The position numbers and the translations under genes were made by a program. The notes under the pieces are model-generated. The model saw nothing but the letters and a program-made list of their open reading frames with translations, was not told the DNA's origin and did not search any database. From CALBPI01 sp038521865 (lineage in GTDB: Bacteria > Pseudomonadota > Gammaproteobacteria > Steroidobacterales > Woeseiaceae), in contig JBCBKO010000001.1 of the NCBI GenBank assembly GCA_038521865.1, positions 1,178,001 to 1,242,000 on the forward strand: a DNA stretch of 64,000 nt, written 5' to 3'. Positions 58,642 through 64,000 of this stretch are shown here, in pieces; within the stretch, counting starts at the first letter, position 1, and every line of letters begins with the position of its first letter.

Positions 58642-60011
58642 CTTGCTTCGGCCTTCGGTTGGACGTCCAGACTCGCAGCCACCTCATCGATGGCGTCCCC
58701 AACGATACCCACAGCCGCGTCATCAGCGACCGGTGCCTGAACGCGCACGGTTTCGGCAAGCAGCTTCAACTTGAATGTCTCAGAGAAGAAAAAGCGACGC
58801 GGCTCGCCGGCCTCTGATCCGTTGAATCCCTCTCGGACCGAACTCAGGAAATCGCCGATCAGACTCAGGAATTTTTCTCGCGGATCCTCTGCGGCATCTG
58901 CCTCCGGCACCGCAGGCGTGGCGGCGACAGACGAATCGTCGGCATCATCATCGGACACCACCTCGGTTTTCGGCTCAGGCAGCTTGGGTGTCACTGGTTC
59001 TGGCTGCGCTACCGCTTTCGGCTCGACATCGCCGCCCGCCGCGCTAATGGGTCGATTGACGAACGGCGCGAAATCGTTGGGATTGACGGGTGAGAATGCG
59101 GGTTGCGGTGTAGCCGGGACACCGGTCTCGACACGCTCACGAGCAAAGGTCACCGTCTGACTTTCGAACTCGCGAAATCTCAGTCGCACGTTACGCAGCT
59201 GGTCGGAATCAAACCCAAAGTCCTGCGCTTCGGCGAGCGCAGCTTCGATATCTCCGTCGAAGAAATCCTCAGCGATTTCCGACGCTTGTTCGAAGACGTC
59301 CTCGATCGCAGCAAGTTCCTCGTCATTCAGATCTCCCTTGACGGTAATCCGGAGCCCCGAACGTTCTTTCAGCGAGACGCTGGTCTCCCGTATCTCGCCA
59401 AACTCATTGCTGGCAAACGCGTCCTCAGCCTTGAATTTGGCAGCATCCACGACGTTGATACGCACAACATCGCCCTCTTGCGTTCGAATCTGAATGTTGG
59501 ATGAAGAACGCGTACGCCTTTCGACGTTCAGTACTTCGGCGGTGGAGACGCGGTTGTTTTCGACCTCTGATCCGAGCGCCCTCAGGCCGGCATCAATGAG
59601 GCCGGCAATACTGTCGATCTGGCCGACATCGGAGCGCGTTGACAGTGTGTTTCGCAAGAACGATGCAGTCTCGGATACCTGCGCCCGAAACCGCACGACA
59701 ATCGAAGGCGCCCCACCTGGCTGTTCGCTAGCGAGCCCGCGTGCCCGACCGAGCGTCTCTGATTGAATCCCGTCGGCCGTCGCCGGCACCGTGTAACCAG
59801 GCACAACCGGTTGCGTTCTACTGGGTTTCGAGGAGAACCTCAGATCGAGTGCCGCTCGCAATTCTTGCCGGAGCACGTCGACCGCTCGACTTTGATTATC
59901 CGCAACCGGGCGGGGTTCCGGTGTTGTCGACGCCAGTTTCGGTGCGGTTTGCAAGCTGCTGGTCGGCGGCTTGCGCAAGATCAATCCGTTGGTCAGGTCA
60001 TTGATTTCCAT
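58638..60011 (-). CDS. Acidic hypothetical protein, DUF5610-like
   Basis: A 457-residue protein without signal or transmembrane segment. Residues 105-300 form an alpha/beta core (IVVRFRAQVSETASFLRNTLST, SNIQIRTQEGDVVRINVVDAA, EDVFEQASEIAEDFFDGDIEAALA) that looks like DUF5610-type proteins. The C-terminal third is Pro/Glu/Asp-rich and disordered, ending in a helix (FKLKLLAETVRVQAP). The function is unknown. Its stop overlaps the upstream convergent lipoprotein gene by four bases. Confidence 0.6.
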   Translation of the reverse strand: MEINDLTNGLILRKPPTSSLQTAPKLASTTPEPRPVADNQSRAVDVLRQELRAALDLRFSSKPSRTQPVVPGYTVPATADGIQSETLGRARGLASEQPGGAPSIVVRFRAQVSETASFLRNTLSTRSDVGQIDSIAGLIDAGLRALGSEVENNRVSTAEVLNVERRTRSSSNIQIRTQEGDVVRINVVDAAKFKAEDAFASNEFGEIRETSVSLKERSGLRITVKGDLNDEELAAIEDVFEQASEIAEDFFDGDIEAALAEAQDFGFDSDQLRNVRLRFREFESQTVTFARERVETGVPATPQPAFSPVNPNDFAPFVNRPISAAGGDVEPKAVAQPEPVTPKLPEPKTEVVSDDDADDSSVAATPAVPEADAAEDPREKFLSLIGDFLSSVREGFNGSEAGEPRRFFFSETFKLKLLAETVRVQAPVADDAAVGIVGDAIDEVAASLDVQPKAEAS

Positions 60012-60153
60012 GGTGATCGCTCCTTGTTCACCTCGGGTTGCAGCGCCGCCTCACGCGCCAAAGCTGCGTTATGTCATTTCGAACCTGATTGAGGTAGCGG
60101 CCGAGACAGCCAGGACTTAACAGGAGGTGGACAAACCCTTGCTTTGGTGCGAA

Positions 60154-62280
60154 TCAGATCGCGATCGGCGATTCGATGGGCGGCAAATCAAGCTTGGCAC
60201 GCTCGCGATTCAGCTTGTCGAGGTAGTCCTGGATCAACTTTCGCCCACGCGGGTCTCGATCCAGTCCGAGATTGATCAGCGTAGTGTCCAGAAAAGGATG
60301 GTCGTACTGCCCGTCGGACAATGCGATCTCCATCTCGTCGAGCGCACCCTCAACATCACCGTCGAGCGCCTTGTAAAACCCCAGACTGAAATGCATGTTC
60401 CCGTCGGTCCTACCGCGCGCCACTCTCGCTTGAAGAATCTTGTCCCAGCATGACATTGCGTCGTTAAATTCCGGTTGACGCTCCAACTCCAGATACGCGA
60501 GCGCCACGTAGCCGTGTGGGTATTGGATGTTTTCACACGCAGGCGTATCTCCCACCTTTGGCCACAAGGGTAACAGGCGATCGGCGATGCGCTCATAGTC
60601 AGATGCGGTGCCGGCCATCAGAATGGCCGAGCTGTGGATCATGGGCGGCATATTTCCGGATTCGAGATACGGTTGCAGGAAGCTAAGCGCCACCCCCGCA
60701 TCATTAGCGAAGCCATTCACGAACACGGAGAGCATCGGGTTGCCGACCGACATTGCGCGATCGTAATCCCGAACCACCAAACTGGAAAAACCAACCTGCA
60801 TGGCCACCGGCAGCACACTGGGGGTCTTATCATATGCCGCTTGCGCGATTTCCACCGAACGAGCCCACTCGCCCCGGCGCATCCTCAGAATGGATTCCAC
60901 GTGTACGGGAGCAAACTGACCCTTGACGTCCGGGAACTGCTCTTTGAACTCTGCGAGCTCACGCTCCGCTTCGTCGAATCGACCCAACAGCGCATAGGAC
61001 GCGATCAAATTGCCTCGGATCGCCTCATCTCGAGGATTCACCTCCTTTTGCTGCGCAAGGAGTGCGGCTGCATCGATCGCGCGATCCTGCTGACCGAGCA
61101 TGATGGCGTAATTGTTCATATTGACATTGGGCTGCAGCTCACGCGCCTTCACATAGGCTTCCTCGGCGCCTGCTACATCTCCAGCAAACTGTCGCAATAG
61201 ACCCACGCGCGACCACACCGCCGCGTCGTCCGGTGCAAGCTCCAAAGCACGGTTGAGCAAGTCCCGGGCTACGGGTATCACATCAGCGACCGGCCGCTCA
61301 CCTAGTGCCCCGGTCGCGTTTGAATTGAGCAGTTCGACGGCAGCCAAACCTGCGTACGCGCGCGCATAGGAAGGGTCGATATCGATCGCCTGTCGGTACA
61401 ACTCTGCACCCGCCTCGAGTCCGGGGAGGGAATACGTTTCACTCACTTTCTGGGCTCGCAGCACCAGGTCGTAGGCAGTCACCTCAGCCCGTGATACCGC
61501 AACAGTGGGCGCGTCGCCCATGATCCTGCCACGCAGCTCGGCCAGAATCTGATTAGCGATGTCGTCCTGGATCGCGAAGACGTCATCCAACTCTTTCTCG
61601 TAGGTCTCCGACCAGACATGAAATCCATCTTCTGCCCGGATGAGCTGCGCGGTGATTCGCAACCGCTTGTCGGCTTTGCGCACAGAGCCCTCGAGTACAT
61701 GCTGCACACCCAGCAGCTCGCCGATCTTCGTGACATCCGCATCACTACCCTTGAACGAGAAGGAAGAGGTGCGACTGGCGACTTTCATGCCGTCGACTTT
61801 AGCCAACACGTTCAGGATCTCTTCGGAAAGCCCTTCGGAGAAGTACTCCTGATCACCGGTATCGGACATATCGGAAAACGGTAGTACCGCGATAGACGCT
61901 GTCTCTATGGGCGCATTCTCTAGTGGCTGGTCACCGCGTATGAACGACAGCAACTGGTACCCGACAAGACCCACAACCGCCACCAGCGCCACAACCACCG
62001 CAACGTCCGCGGCACCTGCACGTGGCAACTCTGCCTCGGACACAGCATCGGGTGTTCGCTTTACGCCCTCGGGTGTGAGGTCAAACGCCCATGACAGCAC
62101 CAACGCGACCGGGAACCCGATTAACAGGAGCAAGACGACAGTCGCATCGAACCAACCCGGTAACTCCAGCGATTCTTCAAGTGTGACGGCGACCTGAGCC
62201 ACCAACCAACCTACGACCGCGTAAGCACCAGCTACCCGCGTCACATTGCGGCGTTTGAGTTCTCGAACAATTCCCAGCAT
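60154..62280 (-). CDS. Membrane TolB/adenylate-cyclase-associated TPR protein
   Basis: A 708-residue protein from the ATG at 62280. It starts with a cytoplasmic helix LGIVRELKRRNVTRVAGAYAVVGWL typical of the family. Two transmembrane segments (VVLLLLIGFPVALVLSWAFDL and VAVVVALVAVVGLVGYQLL) flank a soluble part beginning IAVLPFSDMSDTGDQEYFSEGLSEEIL (TolB/FlgO-like), and long TPR arrays follow to the end. Such proteins often sit with adenylate cyclase domains; none is fused here. Signalling is inferred. Confidence 0.75.
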   Translation of the reverse strand: MLGIVRELKRRNVTRVAGAYAVVGWLVAQVAVTLEESLELPGWFDATVVLLLLIGFPVALVLSWAFDLTPEGVKRTPDAVSEAELPRAGAADVAVVVALVAVVGLVGYQLLSFIRGDQPLENAPIETASIAVLPFSDMSDTGDQEYFSEGLSEEILNVLAKVDGMKVASRTSSFSFKGSDADVTKIGELLGVQHVLEGSVRKADKRLRITAQLIRAEDGFHVWSETYEKELDDVFAIQDDIANQILAELRGRIMGDAPTVAVSRAEVTAYDLVLRAQKVSETYSLPGLEAGAELYRQAIDIDPSYARAYAGLAAVELLNSNATGALGERPVADVIPVARDLLNRALELAPDDAAVWSRVGLLRQFAGDVAGAEEAYVKARELQPNVNMNNYAIMLGQQDRAIDAAALLAQQKEVNPRDEAIRGNLIASYALLGRFDEAERELAEFKEQFPDVKGQFAPVHVESILRMRRGEWARSVEIAQAAYDKTPSVLPVAMQVGFSSLVVRDYDRAMSVGNPMLSVFVNGFANDAGVALSFLQPYLESGNMPPMIHSSAILMAGTASDYERIADRLLPLWPKVGDTPACENIQYPHGYVALAYLELERQPEFNDAMSCWDKILQARVARGRTDGNMHFSLGFYKALDGDVEGALDEMEIALSDGQYDHPFLDTTLINLGLDRDPRGRKLIQDYLDKLNRERAKLDLPPIESPIAI

Positions 62281-62361
62281 GGCGTTTTGCAACGGTCTCG
62301 CGATCTGCGTCGTACCCAGTGTACGCACTCAATACCGTGTTTTGTAGGCAGTTTTGGGTGG

Positions 62362-62595
62362 CTACCTGGGATAAAGGATCATCTGAGTACAAGTGACTTT
62401 TGCAATCGTTCGACCGGTCAATTCTGAACGCACCTCCGAGGTCCAGACCTGCGTGGTGCGACCGCGGTGTACACATTCGGCAACGCACGATACGACTCCT
62501 CCGGTCGCCGTCGACAGGTGGTTGGACTTGAGCTCGATCCCAAGCAACCCGGGTAACAGCTCCGCCCCACCTTGGTTGTATTCACTGAGCTCCAT
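62362..62595 (-). pseudogene. PaaI/hotdog thioesterase with an internal in-frame deletion
   Basis: Seventy-seven codons. The first 20 (MELSEYNQGGAELLPGLLGIEL) match the start of PaaI-type thioesterases, and the end (CVAECVHRGRTTQVWTSEV, TQMILYPR) matches the last third. The central part that carries the catalytic loop (HGG-type residues) is missing: IEL of LLGIEL runs directly into KSNHLSTA, which in relatives is preceded by a second IEL. Deletion between the two short repeats is likely. The reading frame is intact, so a small stable protein cannot be excluded. Confidence 0.65.
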
Positions 62596-62616
62596 TTGGG
62601 AAGGACTCTCGGTTAC

Positions 62617-63459
62617 CTAGTCGTGATCCAGCGTCCGCAAGGGATGCATGCCTTCGACCATACCCATAAATGGCGGGTAGATGGAATAGCCTACCAACGC
62701 CTGCAGCTCCGGCGACAGTGCTCGCACGGTGTCTTTCGACAGCTCCAGCAGATAGTTTTCCTGTTGGCGAAGGTAGCCCTCGCAGTATTGGTGTGTGACC
62801 GCAAACCGGGCGTTGTCCGAACGATTCTGGCCACCGCCGTGCCAGGTTGTGCCAAGGAAGAACACGACCGACCCACGCGGCATCACGGCCGGTATCGCCT
62901 CACCCTCGGCCGGGAACCGGTCGTCGCCCCATTGATGACTGCCCGGAATCACCACCGTCGCACCGTTTTGCTCGGTGAACTCATCGATCGCCCAGACGGT
63001 GGCAGCGCCGAGTGCTTGTCGCGGTCTTGGCAATCGGTAGAAGTTGTCGTCGGTGTGCAATGCCTGCGGCGCCTCTCCTGGCAGAATACTGATGATCTGG
63101 CTTTGCGAGAGTAAGAAACCAGGGCGGAACAATTTATCCATTAAACCCAAGATGCGAGGATGCGTCGCGATGCCGTCCAGCGCTCGCGTCTTCGACAACA
63201 CGTTGTAGACCCGCTGCGTCTGGTGCCCTTCGAAACTGTTGCGACCCGTATGACCGAACAACGCACTTCCCGCCTGTTTGATCGCGTCACACGACGATTC
63301 TGAAATCAGCCGTTCGATAATCACGTAGCCGTCCTGCATCAGGCGCTCGAAGTCCGCATCGATTTCGTCGCTTTGACGCTCAGGATTGGGTTCTAGTTGT
63401 TTGTGGGTACCCGCATGATCGGCATCCCCATACGACTGCCGGTCGATGATTTCTACCAT
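62617..63459 (-). CDS. Phytanoyl-CoA dioxygenase (PhyH)-family protein
   Basis: A 280-residue Fe(II)/2-oxoglutarate-dependent oxygenase. An iron-ligand pair HTDD (ALHTDDNFYRL) and a late His (GTTWHGGGQN), with WAIDEFTEQNGATVVIPGSHQWG between, are family signs. The ATG at 63459 is preferred (GGGAG eight bases upstream) over an upstream in-frame ATG at 63477. The neighbouring gene is a Rieske-type oxygenase, so the two may work on one substrate. Confidence 0.8.
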   Translation of the reverse strand: MVEIIDRQSYGDADHAGTHKQLEPNPERQSDEIDADFERLMQDGYVIIERLISESSCDAIKQAGSALFGHTGRNSFEGHQTQRVYNVLSKTRALDGIATHPRILGLMDKLFRPGFLLSQSQIISILPGEAPQALHTDDNFYRLPRPRQALGAATVWAIDEFTEQNGATVVIPGSHQWGDDRFPAEGEAIPAVMPRGSVVFFLGTTWHGGGQNRSDNARFAVTHQYCEGYLRQQENYLLELSKDTVRALSPELQALVGYSIYPPFMGMVEGMHPLRTLDHD

Positions 63460-63473
63460 GATCGAGTCTCCCT

Positions 63474-64000
63474 TCATCCACTGCCATCGGCACGCGACAG
63501 CGTCTCGTCGATGCATTGATTAAACGCTGCCAGCGCGCCCTCAAACCGCCCAAACGTGAGCTCGTCGTTAGCGCCTGTCTGTAGACCCGACTGAATGCTC
63601 TCGCCGATCGTAAAGTCTTCGGTGAGCGTGTTCATCGTGATTTCATGGTTCTTGCGCCAGTGCTCGAAATCCTCATCCGACTTCGTCTTGTCGGCGGGCG
63701 CCAGCGTGCTGATTCGCAGTCGCGTCTGCTGCGCGTTCAGTGGCTCGGATTGCACCCAGACAAAATGATCGGACTGCACCAGCCATTGGTTGAGCGGAAA
63801 GATCCCGTAGAGGACTTGCGCGTGGTCACGAATCTGCCAGCTGTCTTGTGGCTGGTCTCTTAGCTCGGTCAGTGAACGCTTCGCGAGGATAGAGCGAAGA
63901 TGCGGACCGAATTGTTGATAAGACGACAGGTTGTCAAAAAAGAACGGCGCAATGGTATCCCGGTGCGCTACACGAAAGTGGTAAGCCTCAATGCCGCCTT
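63474..64000 (-). CDS. Rieske-type aromatic-ring-hydroxylating oxygenase alpha subunit, C-terminal part (partial)
   Basis: The frame is open to the right edge and yields about 175 residues. The catalytic iron site is shown by GIEAYHFRVAHRDT (two His, H-x4-H), followed by IAPFFFDNLSSYQQFGPHLR and the HWRKN and NHEITMNTL segments. This is the C-terminal catalytic domain of Rieske non-heme oxygenases (choline monooxygenase/GbcA-like type). The Rieske domain lies outside the window. The stop lies 15 bases before the PhyH start. Confidence 0.8.
   Translation of the reverse strand, partial: GGIEAYHFRVAHRDTIAPFFFDNLSSYQQFGPHLRSILAKRSLTELRDQPQDSWQIRDHAQVLYGIFPLNQWLVQSDHFVWVQSEPLNAQQTRLRISTLAPADKTKSDEDFEHWRKNHEITMNTLTEDFTIGESIQSGLQTGANDELTFGRFEGALAAFNQCIDETLSRADGSG

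Overview
The window looks like part of a gammaproteobacterial chromosome of moderately high GC. The evidence is type IV minor pilins, murJ-ribF-lspA, rpsT, rplU-rpmA-obgE, ispB, rdgC and a RimK/RimB cluster, all in gammaproteobacterial-style arrangements. The genus cannot be named from the sequence. The left third (1 to about 21,250) is the right-hand portion of a temperate siphovirus-type prophage; the rest is chromosomal.

Prophage. The integrase lies next to a tRNA-Thr gene (21257-21332) whose 3' end faces the phage, the usual attachment geometry; the other att site is beyond the left edge. A CI-like repressor and a divergent Cro-like gene share a perfect palindromic operator. Two further operator-like sites control the start of a rightward operon of overlapping small genes ending in xis and int. 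Leftward from cro come a CII-like regulator, two winged-helix replication-type genes, a candidate origin (two perfect DnaA boxes around three 22-bp-spaced palindromes), a VRR-NUC nuclease and three unknown genes. Then come two minus-strand terminators, a tail spike, a tail-fibre cassette, a Z-like tail gene, both lambda-type terminase subunits, gpW and the start of the portal gene. A plus-strand gene at about 10,983-11,948 and a secreted protein at 16,476-16,991 look like morons.

Chromosome, 21.4-37.5 kb. A minor pilin operon (fimT, pilV, pilW, pilX, pilE, with no pilY1) is followed by lspA, ribF and murJ on the other strand (ileS is missing from its usual place), rpsT, obgE, rpmA, rplU, ispB, tRNA-Pro, a TPR-hybrid histidine kinase, a lipoprotein amidase, an AstE/AspA-like zinc hydrolase, rimK and rimB.

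Chromosome, 37.5-43.6 kb. After a fumarylacetoacetate-hydrolase-family gene comes a photorepair island: two divergent photolyase genes separated by a LexA-type box. One of them is a class II photolyase fused to a renalase-like FAD oxidoreductase, followed by a DUF2256-DUF3253 protein. A structured intergenic region (43,334-43,452) may encode a small RNA.

Chromosome, 43.6-64 kb. A phosphatase, an amidohydrolase and a glyoxalase-II-type gene precede a thiamine salvage operon (TPP riboswitch, TonB receptor, YkoF-type thiamine-binding protein, PnuC/PnuT transporter, kinase). Then come transporters, a dehydrogenase, an M24 peptidase, an ATP-grasp enzyme, rdgC, an AlkA-type glycosylase, a TolB/TPR sensor, an internally deleted thioesterase, and a PhyH dioxygenase with a Rieske oxygenase cut by the window edge.
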